This document shows positions 23,291 through 37,500 of a DNA stretch of 64,000 nucleotides, in pieces. Position 1 is the first letter of the stretch. Each line of letters begins with the position of its first letter. The stretch spans positions 11,589,386 to 11,653,385 of the forward strand of contig NC_088306.1 in assembly GCF_032854445.1 (NCBI RefSeq). The letters are read 5' to 3'. The translations under genes were made by a program, and so were the position numbers. The notes under the pieces were generated by a model, which saw only the letters and a program-made list of their open reading frames with translations, was not told where the DNA came from and did no database searches. Source of the stretch: Liolophura sinensis (taxonomy: Eukaryota; Mollusca; Polyplacophora; Chitonida; Chitonidae).

Positions 23291-24237
23291 AGCAGACTGA
23301 CGGAAACAAATACACAGTTAACGTAAAACATGGAAAAATATATCTACCAGGAGTTGGCATGGAGCTCTCGAAACAACATTACAGTAACTGCTGTTGTCCT
23401 TTGGTTTAGGATGAAACGTGGCTGGGAGGTGTGGTGGTGTGTTTGGGGAGTTGGGGAGGGGGTACATGTAGGTGGGAGTTGCTCAGGTTTGATTGGTACT
23501 TCCACTACACAAGGTGTGGTACTACGATTGGAAAACTACAGGTAGCATGACAGCCCTTGGGTTTTCACTTTTGTCCAGTGGTACTGATTGTGAGCAAGTT
23601 AAGGTAAAATATATGGCTGCTTAAAACAGTCTACCACAGTATGTTACAGACACGACATAAAATCTTCAGATCATTGAAGTCTTCCGTTTCATCAAAGACA
23701 AGATTTTCATTTCAATTCACTAGAAACAAACCTAGATGACAAAAATAGATATCATAAAAAATATTTAAAAAACCAAAAGCGTCAAAATGCACAAATACTG
23801 GCTATTCTAGTCTCTCTGGAAAAAATACATACTGATGAATGAATAGATAGTCTGAAAATCTGTTCCATCCAAAAAAGAAAACTATTTTACTGCCTGATAA
23901 GTTTTTCATATTAACTACTGCAGGCCTAGAATTCTTTGAGTACTGGTATGCCAAAATTCCCCTCTGATACATATTTCAGCATTAGTGGCACTGCACACTG
24001 GCCTACACAACTCAATTCCTCATTTTGTATGTTGGGAACAGACGACTTGCTATTGCAGTCATGTTTAATCTCTAAAACCCCCCCAAAAAATAAAATAAAA
24101 TTCATGGTCCAGTGAAAGGCACACTCCAGGCCAGAACATGAAATTCTTCTTTTAGAAATCCAACATGGCCTTGAGTACAAGTCATCTACAGAATTAGAAA
24201 AGTGTTAAAGAGTATCTATCTACCTGTTACAGTGTAG

Positions 24238-24315
24238 TTAGTCGCGCAGTAAGGTAATCCCACTTCCTGTGACTGATTCGCACTGGCTGCCCAGCGCTGC
24301 AGGCTCCAACGACGC
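24238..24315 (-). CDS. ATP11: Possible distal terminal coding exon of the ATP11 flippase
   Basis: A conspicuously GC-rich island follows a strong acceptor ('gctttccattcag/gcg'). Read in phase 0, as needed after either the exon at 30072-30243 or the one at 28466-28570, it gives 25 codons (ASLEPAALGSQ...LLRD) and a TAA. This would be an alternative C-terminal tail. A donor-like 'cag/gtagat' downstream (24223) leaves open that the exon is internal and read in another frame. No homology was recognised. Confidence 0.4.
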   Translation of the reverse strand, partial: ASLEPAALGSQCESVTGSGITLLRD

Positions 24316-25974
24316 CTGAATGGAAAGCTCAGATTATAGAGAACATGAACGCACCAAAAACAACAACAACAATGGCACAAAACACAACAGGTTAATAAAA
24401 ATCACAAACAAAGCATAAATGTTGACTAATAATAAAAAGCAAATGTGATATTAATATCAAAGATCCAGTTACAGGAGTAGATTAACCTAATTCTTCTAAA
24501 ATTTGAGACAGGTATTAGTAGTGTTGAAAGTAGAGTATTACATTTCTTTACCAGCCTTTTGGAAAAGTAGAGATATGATTATGTTGTTCACTCGATGGTC
24601 TAACCATGTGGGAAAAAAAGAAACTCAACATTCCTGCTACCATTACGTATATACTGACTAAAATGGCACCCAAAAATTAGAAGAAATAAGGTAATCATAG
24701 AAGAGAAGGCATACAGAATTGATTTTGGCACAGGGTGGTATCCTTGCTGTGCTAAAGGCCTCTTTCTTGTTTATATTAGATTTATTTATTTGATTGGGGA
24801 TTTATGCAATTTCCAAGAATATTGCCCTAAAATAGATCAATTAAATAAATCAAATAAACAAAGTGAACAGTTCACCCTAAGTCACATGTAAGCATGACAA
24901 TCTACTACAGGCAATTGAAATTGATGTTTTCCCATCGAGATTACTCTGAAAGTTTCACTGTTTTTTTTTTTTATTTTTTGTTTTACAGAAATGGTAATCT
25001 CAAAATAGTTTAAAGTGCATTTAATCTTGGAATCACTGAGTTAATTTGGTAGAGACAAATGCATTAGTATAAAGAATACAGATGCTGAAAAACAATTTAT
25101 GAAAATATGAGGGAGAACATAGAATATGAATGAAAATGACATGTAGCTGAATGACACAAATTTCTTTATTTTCACACTCTGACATCTGGAAACTGATGAC
25201 TCTGAGGGCCAGGCATTCTCAAGTCTACAGTTTGTCAAATGTAATTTCAATTTTGCAAATGAAGTCTCACAAAATGTGATAGTGGCTTTGCCACTCTGTA
25301 AACAACATGATCTTGTTACGCCAACACCGACAGATTGTGATGATCAAGAAACTGACTTTCTGACAATGACCTTGACAATCTGTGAACAAGATAACCTTGA
25401 ACACAAATATAGTTAACATGTATTCATGCACAGGCTGTAACGGCAGTCGTCAACTTAGTTGTCACTCTATTAAGAACTGACTGTGAAATTAACAAATGAA
25501 TCCAGCATGCGAAAATGAAGCACTAGCACTATTAACACAACCATAAACCATCAACATTCTACGTGTGCGAACGGTAACACGAATCTTATTTACTGTCAAC
25601 AAAGATGAGCACGAACACGATGAAAACGGAGACAGACAACTGTCACGAACACGACAGGCATAAAACCAATCAGGAGAGTGAAAACTCATTCAACCTTCAG
25701 GATATCTCTTAATCTACATTTTGTCTGTGCCTGCATTATAGATATAATTTGTCTCTGTGCAAAAGTTCTATCTATATTTAAAGCCATTGATTTCAATCCT
25801 TAGTGTTAATTCAACTTATAATACCTTTAATTGTGTCCTTGTATAGAGGTTGGTAAATGTGCAAGTAATTTTGCAACAAAATATGATCCTGTGGACATGA
25901 GTGTGAAAAATTGTTGCAAGTATTATACCATGCAAATTGTGATCCTTGATTTGTTAATGGGTGCATCTAAATAA

Positions 25975-26330
25975 TATTCTAAATCTTGCATGAAAATGTC
26001 ATCCTTGATATAACTATGTCAAAATGGTTCTAAATCTTGCATGAAAATGTCATCCTTGATATAACTATGTCAAAATGGATCTAAATCTTGCATGAGAATG
26101 TCATCCTTGATATAACTATGTCAAAATGGTTCTAAATCTTGCATGAAAATGTCATCCTTGATACAACTTTGTCAAAATGGTTCTAAATCTTGCATGAAAA
26201 TGTCATCCTTGATACAACTATGTCAAAATGGTTCTAAATCTTGCATGGAAAATGTCATCCTTGATACAACTATGTCAAAATGGTTCTAAATCTTGCATGG
26301 AAAATGTCATCTCTGATATAACTGTGCAAA
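25975..26330. repeat. 51-bp minisatellite (about 7 units)
   Basis: The unit begins 'aaatcttgcatgaaaatgtc', continues 'atccttgatataactatgtc' and ends 'aaaatggttct'. Starts at 25981 and 26032 show a 51-bp period. Later units insert one base ('catggaaaatg'). Flanking degenerate units extend to about 26430. Confidence 0.95.
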
Positions 26331-27402
26331 CAAGATTCTAAATTTTGCACCAGAATTAGATCATTCAGAGATGCAGGTTTGCAAATGTGGCTCTAAATTT
26401 TGTACCGAATGTGATTAGAGATACTAGTTTAGAAATATGGCTCTAAAAATAACAAAAGTTATACGTACCAAAAACTAAGATCAGAATGTGAAGAAACAAA
26501 ATAAAGAACTAACTACTGTGATATGCACAGCAGAATCAATGTTATTAATCAAACAAACATTTTTCTAAATACATTACATACATTAACCTTTTCATTAACC
26601 TTTTCGCATATGAAAGAGCAAATTTCAGAGCAAATTATTCACATTTGTAATTTGATTTTGGAGACAAAACTGCACTGGTTGGACACTTTCAGGGCTTCAC
26701 AAAAAGTATCAATTCATCAGTCTACACAGAGTAATGCCTACAGAATATGCTTGAATAAACACCTTGCAAACTGAAACCTGCGAAAAGGCTGAAGCATTAA
26801 AGTATAATTGCAAATGTTTCAACTGTTCTTGATCTGGTATATTTTTATATTATATTGATATTTTATATTGATATTTTTTGTTATATGTTAGAGCTGATCA
26901 CTTTTAGTAAATCAGTAGTTTAAATAATAATAATAATAAATAATACCTCACAAATGAATGCGGTTAATAATGAGTTGAAATTAATAGCTACACTGAAGAA
27001 CTGCTTTACAACTTATCTTGCCATCAGAAACACAGTCATTAACACTACATGAAAAATACTCTACTAAATACCCAAAACTCTACTCAAACCCGTTAACTTC
27101 TCCCATTGTATGACCATTACCATTACCAGACTGAATGCACTGCCATGAAGTACTACAAGTATCTTGCTATCCCTCATTAGACTGCCACTCACTACTATTT
27201 ATGCATGGTCTCATTACTGTGTTTTCAGCACCATGAGATTGCTTTCCGTAATCTCATGTAATTGCTAATCTCACTGCGATACCCCCTTTTCCTTACTACA
27301 TATATTTCCGTTTCTAATACTTCACGTATGCTACCTTTCTTTACTTTCTTAAATAGTAATAATTTTTTTCTGATTATTTAGATTCTAATGCCCACACTTT
27401 TG

Positions 27403-27600
27403 TATGTTACTCAACTGCCGCCCGCTATATGTGTATCACTATGTTACTCAACTGCCGCGCGCTATATGTGTATCACAGTGTTACTCAACTGCAGCCCACT
27501 ATATGTGTATCACTATGTTACTCAACTGCTGTCTGTTATATGTGTATCACTGTTACTCAACTGCCGTCCACTATATGTGTATCACTATATCTAACATTCA
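27403..27600. repeat. 37-bp minisatellite (about 5 units)
   Basis: The unit is 'gttactcaactgccgcccgc' plus 'tatatgtgtatcactat'. The marker 'gtgtatcac' occurs at 27431, 27468, 27505 and 27542, then about 35 bp on. The ORFs here are repeat artefacts. Confidence 0.95.
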
Positions 27601-27654
27601 CAGTATATTGTTCCTTGTTTCACTAAAATGCTTTTCCTTATCCATGCAAATCAA

Positions 27655-28215
27655 TGTCACTCATTACAACGCTGTTTCTTTTCTGTCTTTACAATGTCAC
27701 CTCTCATTACAATTCTTTTTCTTTTCTGTCATTACAATGTCACCTCTCACTACAATGCTGTTTCTTTTCTCGGTATTTACAATGTAACCCCTCATTACAA
27801 TACTGTTTCTTTTCTCTCTCACTGCAATGTCGCCTATAATTACAAAGCTGTTTCTTTTCTATGTACTTACAATTTAACCCTTCATTACAATACTGTTTCT
27901 TTTCTCTGTCACTGCAATAGCGCCTATCATCACAATGCTGTTTTTTTCTATCATCACAATGTATCCCTTCATTACAATACTGCTTCTTTTCTCTGTCACT
28001 GTAATATCGCTTATCATTACAATGCCGTTTTTTTCTATCATTACAATGTCACCACTCATTACAATGCTGTTTTTCTTTTCCCTGTCATTACAATGTCACC
28101 TCTCATTACAATACTGTTTCTTTTCTGTCAATACAATGTCACCTCTTATTACAATGCTGTTTCTTATGTCATTCATTACAATATCACCTCTCATTACAAT
28201 CCTGTTTGTCTATTA
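27655..28215. repeat. 43-45-bp minisatellite (about 12 units)
   Basis: The unit is 'cattacaatgctgtttcttt' plus 'tctgtcattacaatgtcacctct', diverged and with indels. Paired units differ systematically (tcattacaatactg against atcattacaatgccg), suggesting duplication of two-unit blocks. It produces a 202-aa repetitive ORF (27628-28236) that has no protein character. Confidence 0.9.
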
Positions 28216-28465
28216 CCATGTTTCTTCACCTTATAATGCTATTCCTCATCATTTATTCCCTCTTCACATATTGTCTCCTTTTGATTATTCAAGAAAAAGC
28301 CAAGAAAGCACCATGACAGGTAAGTATTACAGATAGAGCATCAATGAAGTACAACTTCCACCAGCCAATTATTGAATGTTTGTGCAAAAATACAGCATTG
28401 AAAGTTAGCACAACACCAAAGATATAAGATTGGAAGTGTGTAAATGCAGTTATGAACACAAAAAG

Positions 28466-28570
28466 TCATAGACAAACCTCATCCAAGATAATGTTTGTTT
28501 GAGAAATGGACAATGTTCCTGTTCGTTTCACGCAACAGCATGAACAACTGCCTCTGTATGTTTGCTTTTC
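28466..28570 (-). CDS. ATP11: ATP11 flippase exon 28, C-terminal tail
   Basis: The acceptor 'tttgcatgcag/gaa' continues in phase 0 from the TM10 exon. It encodes 34 residues with a cysteine cluster (SCSCCCVK) and [13 protein letters not shown], then VCL and TGA. Vertebrate ATP11A and ATP11B tails also end in short Ser/Thr-rich stretches after TM10, which supports the call. A weak donor (gag/gtttgt) after ILDE could instead splice in phase 0 to 24238-24315. Confidence 0.65.
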   Translation of the reverse strand, partial: EKQTYRGSCSCCCVKRTGTLSISQTNIILDEVCL

Positions 28571-31500
28571 CTGCATGCAAATAAGGTGCAAAGAAATAAA
28601 ACAAAAAAAATCTTTAGTTATTAAAACATGTAATAAAACCACTGAAGGATGCATGAAACATTTTCATTCACATGTACATATTATTAATACAACACAAATG
28701 CATTTAAATTGCACTTTCACCTCCCAAAAGAGCAGGACGATTTACAAAATCAGCATGATTCAAATTGGGTAACAGCATGCCATGCACACCAAATGTTTCT
28801 ACCCTTGCACATCCCAGAATGCTTACAAAACAACTCCATGCATAAATTAGTAAAAAAAAAAAAAAAACAAGCTAATTATGGAATGCAGCATCTTCATCAC
28901 ATATCGCTTTGATTAAGTGGTTAAGAAAACCTTAGACAGTACGACAGCGTTAAAAAGAACTTCAAGATTATATTTTTCCAAACAGTCAAAATTCATACCA
29001 ACACAGATAATTAGTGATTTTCCAAAAAAACTGAAGAAAAAGATAGTATCTACACAAAAAAGGAATGAATTTTGTGCAGAAATACAACTTAACAGAAGAG
29101 TGGAATGGCTGATTTATATATACTCCCGTCCGTAAGGCAAAATAAACAATGAACGTGAAAAGTCAATATAAAACTTGAAATGATTTTAACCGAAACAGAA
29201 AACTAAGAGGGTTTGTCATGAAAGAGTAATGGTATGGGAGTGACAGACTCATGAAAAGTTAGTACACAGTAAAAAGTTTGTAAGAAGTATTGTGTAGTAG
29301 TGTGACAATGAAATTGTGATAATGAAAGTAGTTTGGCAATGAAACTGTGATAATGAAAGTAGTATGACAATGAAATCGTGATAATGAAAGTAGTATGACA
29401 ATGAAACCGTGATAATGAAAGTAGTATGACAATGAAACTGTGATAATGAAAGTAGTGTGACAATGAAACTGTGATAATAAAAGTAGTGTGATAATGAAAG
29501 TAGTGTGACAATGAAATTGTGATAATGACAGGAGTGTGATAATGACAGTCTCAGGAAAGTAGAAGATTGACTACAGCAGAAAGGAAGTATTGTTACAGTG
29601 AACATCAGAAGTACTAAAGATTTTACAGCAGTAGTATAATTAAACTCAGTTATACACATGCATAGAACTAACAAGATACTAAGTTATCAGATTCAGAGTA
29701 AGTTCAGTGCTGAGATTAATCAACATGTTTTTGTGAACAACTAAAGGTTTCCAGGCCATGGAATATTCTTTTCACCATATTTAAACAATGTTTAAACACT
29801 TGAAGACTTATTTACAAATGATCGTCGAATACATAAGTTTTGGGTAAAGATTCTGACACAATTAATGAAAGTTTGAAATTTGGAACACTTTAATTTCACA
29901 CACTCAACATATGCTTTGGAAATATATTACTATTGAATTAGTACAACTCAGCTGGTATATTTAAAACCACTTCAAAACATGAACGTTTTGAACAGGGTTT
30001 TATTGCCACAAAAACTGAAACAAACCTGTGTTAAAAAGTACACCTGAGCACCTTAACGAGGTATTGCTCACCTTTTTAGTCCACCTGTCTGGATGATGAA
30101 ATGTGTCATGGTATGCCCTCATAACAATGTCAGGCAGCAGGGCTATGACCATAAGCAGTAGTATACTCAGCCACACCGTCCCGCTACTCAATACATTGGT
30201 TAACACAGAGTACATACTACTCTTCTCTATCAAGATCTTTGGCCTGAAGAGTAAATGAGATTGTTTGATTACATTTACTTACCTATTTGATGGTTATTCA
30301 ATGGGGTAAACCCTCAGACCTTTTGACATATGCAATATTGGTAGAAGGAAAGAGGTCTATAGCGTACTTCACGCAGCGTTGTGAAGTATTTCATGCCGTG
30401 AATTTATTTATTTATTTGAGAATATTTTCTTCATTTATAGACACTTTTCATGTATACAATGTGAGTCATTTTGTGGGTTGAGAAACCAGGGTGCCCGGGT
30501 TAAACCACTGAGTTTTGGCAAGTTACTTGAGATTTTTTTTTCACATGGGTCATAATCATATCTGCATTTATTTATCTATTGGATTGGTGTTTTACACCAT
30601 ACTCAAGAATATTTCACTTATACGACAACGGCCAGCATTATGGTGGGAAGAAACCGGGCAGAGCCCTGGGAAAACTGGCAGACCTTCCCATGTACAGCCA
30701 GAGAGGATGAGCTGGACTTGAACTCATAACGATCACATTGGTGAAAGGCTACTTGGTCATTTATGCTGCGCTAGCGCGCTAACCAACTGAGCCAAGGAGG
30801 CCCCCCAATCATATCTGTAGAAGGCATGCAGTCTCCTGCCAACATCCAGTAAGGTCACCAGGTGATGTGAGAGTGCCCAGTCAACTGTTTCCCGTAACGA
30901 AAGTCCAAAGATGAACAGAAGCTTGAAAATTCACTGTCAGAGAATGGACAGTCATTAAATGGGAGCTATCTAAATCAACGATCTATCATCTCATTTAAAT
31001 CATGCCTTAAAGGGATAAATAACTGATTCTGATTGGCTAGTGTGAGAGATGGGCAAGTCCAGGCTATGCCTTGCCTAAGCTGAATTTTAGATACGGTATA
31101 TTTAATCAAGCCTGGCGAAGAATGCAAGATTTAACCCAGGGAACCCTATATCCACTGTCAGCCAATCAGCATCGATTCTGTACTCCTTTAATATCCAATT
31201 ATAAGAGTTGAATGTGAAAGCCTGTCACAACACAGTACTTGCATAAGTATATGAACTGTAAATTTTTCAAATGGAAAAGAAAGGAGTAATGTATGAATGA
31301 TCTTACCACAAAATGGCATTGTAGAACATGGTGACAACAAAAAATCCCATAAGACCAAATATCAAAGATATCACAATTGGAGGTGACCAGTGGTAGATCA
31401 TCAAGCACAGCTGTCCAATGAAAAATCAAGACACATATCACAAATGTAATACACAGCTGACCAGTGAAAAGGAGTTACACAAAAGCTGGTTTCTCCTAGG

Positions 31501-34500
31501 TTATGAAAGTAAATATTGTTTTTTTTCTGCAATGACACAATTTTATAACCTATAGTATATTTAACCATGGAATTTGATGCTTAAGAAGGAAACAATCATA
31601 TATGCTCCCTTATCTACTCTCATTCAAAGAAAATGTATAGTTTTACCAATTCATTTATCAATATCTTTGATTCAAGTTTTATTCCAAGAATATTTCAGTT
31701 GTGTGATAACAATATGGCATGTTTATGAGTGGGAGAAATCAAGCTGATCCTGGAAGAAACCAAACTGATCTTTGAGGAAACCAAACTGATCTTTGAGGAA
31801 ACCACCATACATCTTAAAGTGGCTGACAAGTATCCAGATGTAAAGCCAAACCAGCTGTAGGAATATTCCAATACACATCTACACAGTACGGTAATGATTA
31901 AGTTCTGATATAAGTAGTGAGTTTTTATATCAAACTTGCCCATTAAAGGCATAGAACACACTGGCATGAAGTACATGTCAGGTAAAACACTATTAAATAT
32001 TGACTGGGAAAATAGTTTGGTCTATTTTTTTAGAATATTTTTAGACCTAGTAAAATGCATTTAAGACTTTGGATTCTACTGTGGTCCTTTCTGACCATAC
32101 TGGGATCAGTGAAGTCACTTCAGCTTTTTGCCGCTTGACACACACAGGCTGCTATATTTCATCATTGAAAATTCATCCTCATTTAGAGCTATGAATGTAT
32201 TCAACAAATGGACCCTGAAACGAACTATTTCAAGACTGTGACGTCACTGATACCCTCTGGGTCCCAACAGACTGTGACAGAATCCTACGTTTTTAAATGC
32301 ATTTTGGTCGGTTAGAAAAATTTCTAAAAAAATAAATCAAACTATTTTATTGGACAGTGTTTAATGGTATTCCATCTGATAAATACTTTATTTTGATGTA
32401 TTCTTTGCCTTTAAAACACACCGTAAAAAAGGTAATCAAACACATACCTTGAAGTCAACAGTTAACACACATACAGTAATAACAAGTGCACCAAAAGAGA
32501 AATTTCCCATCATCTGAAAGAGCGAATAAAAATACATATATATGTATGCAGAAAATATTGAAAATAATTTAACATAAAGTGTCCAGTTATATGTAGGATA
32601 AGATCCAGTATGAACAGGTTCATCAAAATTTTTCATTTTTGATTTTTAAATTTTTAATTCATTTCATTTTTCAAGTGACACATTCTGTCTGATTCCTCCA
32701 CATTATAGAGTCACTTTTGTAAAGTGATTTGTAAAGTTTGATCAATTTCTTAAAACATAGGTGTTGGTATCAAAAAGTATCATTTTAAGACCTTCATGTG
32801 CTCGTTAAAATGCTTTTTTACATACCAAACTTTGGGTGAAATAGGGTACTTATATTAAAGAGTGTCCATGGAGTCTGCACATTGTGAAAGTCACTGTAAG
32901 CTCTGAAGTATTCCAATAGAGACTAAAGTATTATCTATTTATTTATTTATTTCACTGGTGTTTTACGCCGTACTCAAGAGCATTTCATTTATACGGTGGC
33001 AGCTAGTATTATGGTGGGTGGAAACCGGGCAGAGCCCAAAGGAAACCCATGACCATCCGCAGGTTGCTGAGGAACCTTCCCATGTACGGCCGAAGAGGAA
33101 GCCAGTATGAGCTGGACTCACAGCGACCATATTGGTGAGAGGTTTCTGGGTCACTACGCTGCGCTAGCAAGCTTACCGACTGAGCAACATATTATCTATG
33201 AGCAAAATTTGCCAATCCACATACACAATTAGTGCTTTTAGGTCTAAAAACCCTGTGTAGTACATGAAGAATGGAGACAACTCACCTCCCCCGACGGGAA
33301 AAGAGACGCCCCATCAGCAAACAGCAAAAACACACCAAAAAAGAAAACAATGGAATGCCAGAGACCTACAACATACAACATCATAAATCACCCATTTTTA
33401 TCAAACTAATCATTTAAAAAGAAAAACAGAAGAGAATTTACAGAAACGACGATTTGTCCATACAAATGAAGATCAGAGCACACAGAAAGAAGCAAACAAA
33501 TCTATGATCAAATTTCCTTATTTCCCATCACCTTGTATCAACCACAGGCCACGGAGAGTACATTTATGTAGTACATTCTGCCGATCAATCAAAAAACATG
33601 CTCTACGATTAAGCTATTACAATAACTTCTGCAATCAGCTAATAGGTCCTGGGTAGACTTTTAACTTACCTAATGGTCCTGGGTAGACTTTTAACTTACC
33701 TAATGTTAAATTATAATCACTTTAATATTAAGGTTAATTTCGGGGATGTAAACAGAATACAAAGACAAAGAGATATAGGCCACAGGTTTCCTAAAATGAA
33801 GATGATATTTTTTTACGAAATGCTTACCTATTAGGTTCCAAACAGTAAAATTCCAGGCAGACAAGATCTCATTTCTAGCGATTTTTCTACAAAAAGATTA
33901 ACCCATACAGTCAGATAAATATTTGGCATTTACAGACATTTAAATATAGTTTCAAAACATTAATTGGCCTCTAATACCCAAGAAGTGCACTCCAGTATTT
34001 TCGCAAATTGTACATCAGCAACAGATGCTTGCTGTAACCTTCTTTTTCTTTCTCTTGACATCAGAAATTATGGTTTTCTTGCAGGAACACCAGAAATAAA
34101 AGAAAATACAGTCTATAGCCCTTTAAATTTATTAAAATGTCTTATTAAATGAATGATTATGGCTTACTGCAAATTTAGCAATACTATGTAGTCATATAAA
34201 TTTATACCACAGGGATCTACTGTTTCGAGTGTACTTTACACAAAGCAGGAATGTTTGAGTACAAACTTCGCTCATATATCGGTACACATGTACTTACTTA
34301 TACAGCTCGGGTTTGCGCAGCAAAGTCTCCGAGGAAATATGTTGCTCAAAAATACCGTAGATCAAGATTGGCAAGGAGGTATACGTCAGGTTATAAAACA
34401 TGAGTACAAAGCTGTCAAAAATTGACTGAAACAAAGAAAATGCAAAAAGGCACATTACTCATGGTTCGTGTGAAGCCTCAAAAAATGACTGAAAGACACA

Positions 34501-37500
34501 AAGTGAAAAAAACACAGAGTATTAATAGTAACTTTGTTACGACTCAACACAAATTGAGTTTTCTGAAACAGAACATTAGGCATTTCTGTTAAGAGATTGA
34601 AAGTGAAAATGCCACATGATGTGTAAACTGAATTTCCAAAACATGAAAATCATGGACTAGACAAAAACAAGAGAACCTGTGGATGGTCGTGAGTTTCCCC
34701 CAGGCTCGGCACGGTTCCTCCCACCATGATGATGGCCGCCGTCATATAAATGAAATATTCTTGAGTCCGGTGTAAAACACCGATGAAAAACAAGAGAGCT
34801 GCATGCAGTAGAAACTTGCAAGAGTTCCTGGATTTACTACATATTTTCCTATGAAACCTAAAGAGCTAGGAATTACACTGAATTTTAATGATATCATGAG
34901 TTTTCAATTTTTGGTTAACTATATCTGCACTCTTGATGCTGGCAACATGCTTACCACGTGTTCATAACTAACACGAAAAATTAAAGGTAATATTCTAATT
35001 AATAAATGAAAGAAATGGTTCTTCACTTATTGATATTTCAATTAGAAATCAATCATAGGATCATCCAGTTGCTGGCTTAACACACTATAGTTATCACAAG
35101 TTGGGTGAGCTCTTACCTGTTCTGAAAATGCACTAAAAAATGCATAGTAGACTTGGGCTGTGATGAAGGCAACGTTCTGCAGCAAGAAAAAACACTCTTT
35201 GCAAATAAAGGCAACATTCTGCAGCAAGAAAAAACACTCTTTGCAAATAATGGCTACATTCTGCAGCTAGATAAAACACTCTTCGCAAATAATGGCAACA
35301 TTCAGTAGCAAGAAAAAACACGCTTTTCAAATAAAGGCAACATATTACAAAGATTACTCTCAAAACAAACACCAAGCCGTAAATCCATGCATCTTTACCA
35401 GTTGATAGTCTATTGCAATCAATAATAAAAAAGAAACAAAGCTTGCTATTATGGCAAAATTTTACACAACAGATGCAACAGGATTTACAATCATGCCATT
35501 AACATTATAATCAAAGTTGTACAGTGTAGACTCTCCATAAGACGCCTCGATGTAGCGCGCAATTGTATATAACGCTGCCCAAATCTTGTCCCCCCCAATC
35601 TGTGGTGTACTTTCATGCGAGAACAGCTAAAACTGCCAACAAAAACATATTTTTCACCAAGAAATATATGTAAATAACGTGAAATCCTTTGCTTCATTTC
35701 CTACCGCCATGACTGTTGGTGTGTGACCCATGTGTTATTTGATATTTAAGGATTCATCTCTTGAGTAGCATGTGAACATAAGCAAAATAAAATGGATTTC
35801 TCCTGATCCCCAGGTCATTTTATTATAGTGCGAGGTATCCTATAACGCACTCAGGAACCTGTCCCCAAAGTGGTGCGCTATAGCCTGGCTACACTGTACT
35901 CCATAATCTGTGAATCAGTGTATCTATTTATTCGATTGGTGTTTTGTGCCGTACTCAAGAATATTTCACTTATACGACGGCGACAAGCATTACAATGGGA
36001 GGAAACCGAGCAGAGCCCAGCAGAAACCCACGACTATGTGCAGACTGCTGTCAGACTTTCCCACTTACGGCCGAAGAGGAAGCCAGCGACCGCATTGATG
36101 AGAGGTTCCTGGGTCATTACGCTGCTCTAGTGTACTAACCCAGTGAGCCACGGAGGCACCTGAATCAGTGTAAAGGTGATGCAGCACAAAATGTCTAGTT
36201 TTTACACATTGTTCAGATCACATCTTTCTCTGATGTCAAACTTATGAATCTACTTGCGGCCCAACACCATATGCAGCTATATCCTCCAGGTAATCATCAG
36301 GTTAATTTAAATCTTACGTACATGTACAGCGCATAACAAATAATATGGCTGTTGGTTACCATGGCAACTTACCTTATAAAAAAAATACTGAACCAAATTG
36401 GCAATGCGAATGTAGTAATAATGTCCGTGAACCAATAATGCACGATTGAGAAACCGAAATCGAACAAATGCATAATCGCTGTTCCGAACAGCTTGTCGCC
36501 CTTCTTTACCCATGATTCCTGCAATAAAAATTAAGAATTTCTCCACAAAAATTTGTTAACTTTGTCGCATGCAACAAGATATATCGACTTTTTCATGTCA
36601 TATCTTCAGGCAAAACAAATCGTGATTTAAGAGCTGTTTAGCCTTAAATAGTAATTACATACTGCTCTGTCTTCAGATAACATTTGGAAAGGGACATAAT
36701 TCTGTTAATGGCAATCAGAATACAATGAACTCTCATCATTCCTTTCATATATGTTCAGTTATTTATTTATTTCTGTTTATTTAACACTGCACGTCTAATC
36801 AATGCCACAAAAAAATACTTGTGCTGCTGAAATTTGCATTTTTCCAGAGTGTTAGCCAACAAAATCAAAAAAAACCTTATAACACTTAAAATCAACAGAA
36901 CTAGCAGAATCTGGCAAAATGTGCTACTTATTCAGTGAGTCATTTACTTAGTCAGTGAGTCATTTACTTAGTCAATGAGTCAGTGACTCATTTACTTAGT
37001 CAAAGAGTTATTTACCATAATACTGTTTCAAAAAGTGAAAATATCTCACCCAGTCCGACGTGAGCTTCTTGTATCATGCTGACATCGTTGGCTCCGTCTC
37101 CTATCGCAGCAGTCACGGGATTGGACGTGCTGGTCTTGACGAGTCGCACAACCTGCGTAACGACAACAACGCAATACTTTCAACTGCTTGTATTTTCTGG
37201 AGGCAAAGGGGCAAGTACCCAGACCCCAAACACTACCGTCCCTAATGTCCCAGTGGAAGTAGGACTACTATCGGGTGTTTATGCCATTCTTCCTGATCCA
37301 TGCTAACTAACTAAAGTAAATATTCACATCAGTATCATGTGTAGTTGTGCAAAAGATTGATCAAAATATCAACAACCTAGAGCATAACATTGAAAGTACT
37401 TTTCTGTAAGGTTAATTCCCTATACATGTAGATCATGACATGCAGCCCACTGTCACAAAGCTTCAAAAGTCCGAGCAAGTCAAATTTCTCAAATCTTTCC

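Larger units (their letters stand above)
24316..28465. other. Intron or 3' region of the flippase gene rich in tandem repeats
   Basis: No further exon was recognised. Three minisatellites occupy much of the stretch (25975-26330, 27403-27600 and 27655-28215). The rest is AT-rich. Confidence 0.4.

Noticed and set aside
27628-28236. 202-aa plus ORF rich in F, H, Y and N
   Set aside because: It lies wholly within the 43-45-bp minisatellite and carries no recognisable domain.
29203-29674. Minus ORFs reading 'SHYFHYH' repeats
   Set aside because: They translate the 31-bp minisatellite and sit in a flippase intron.
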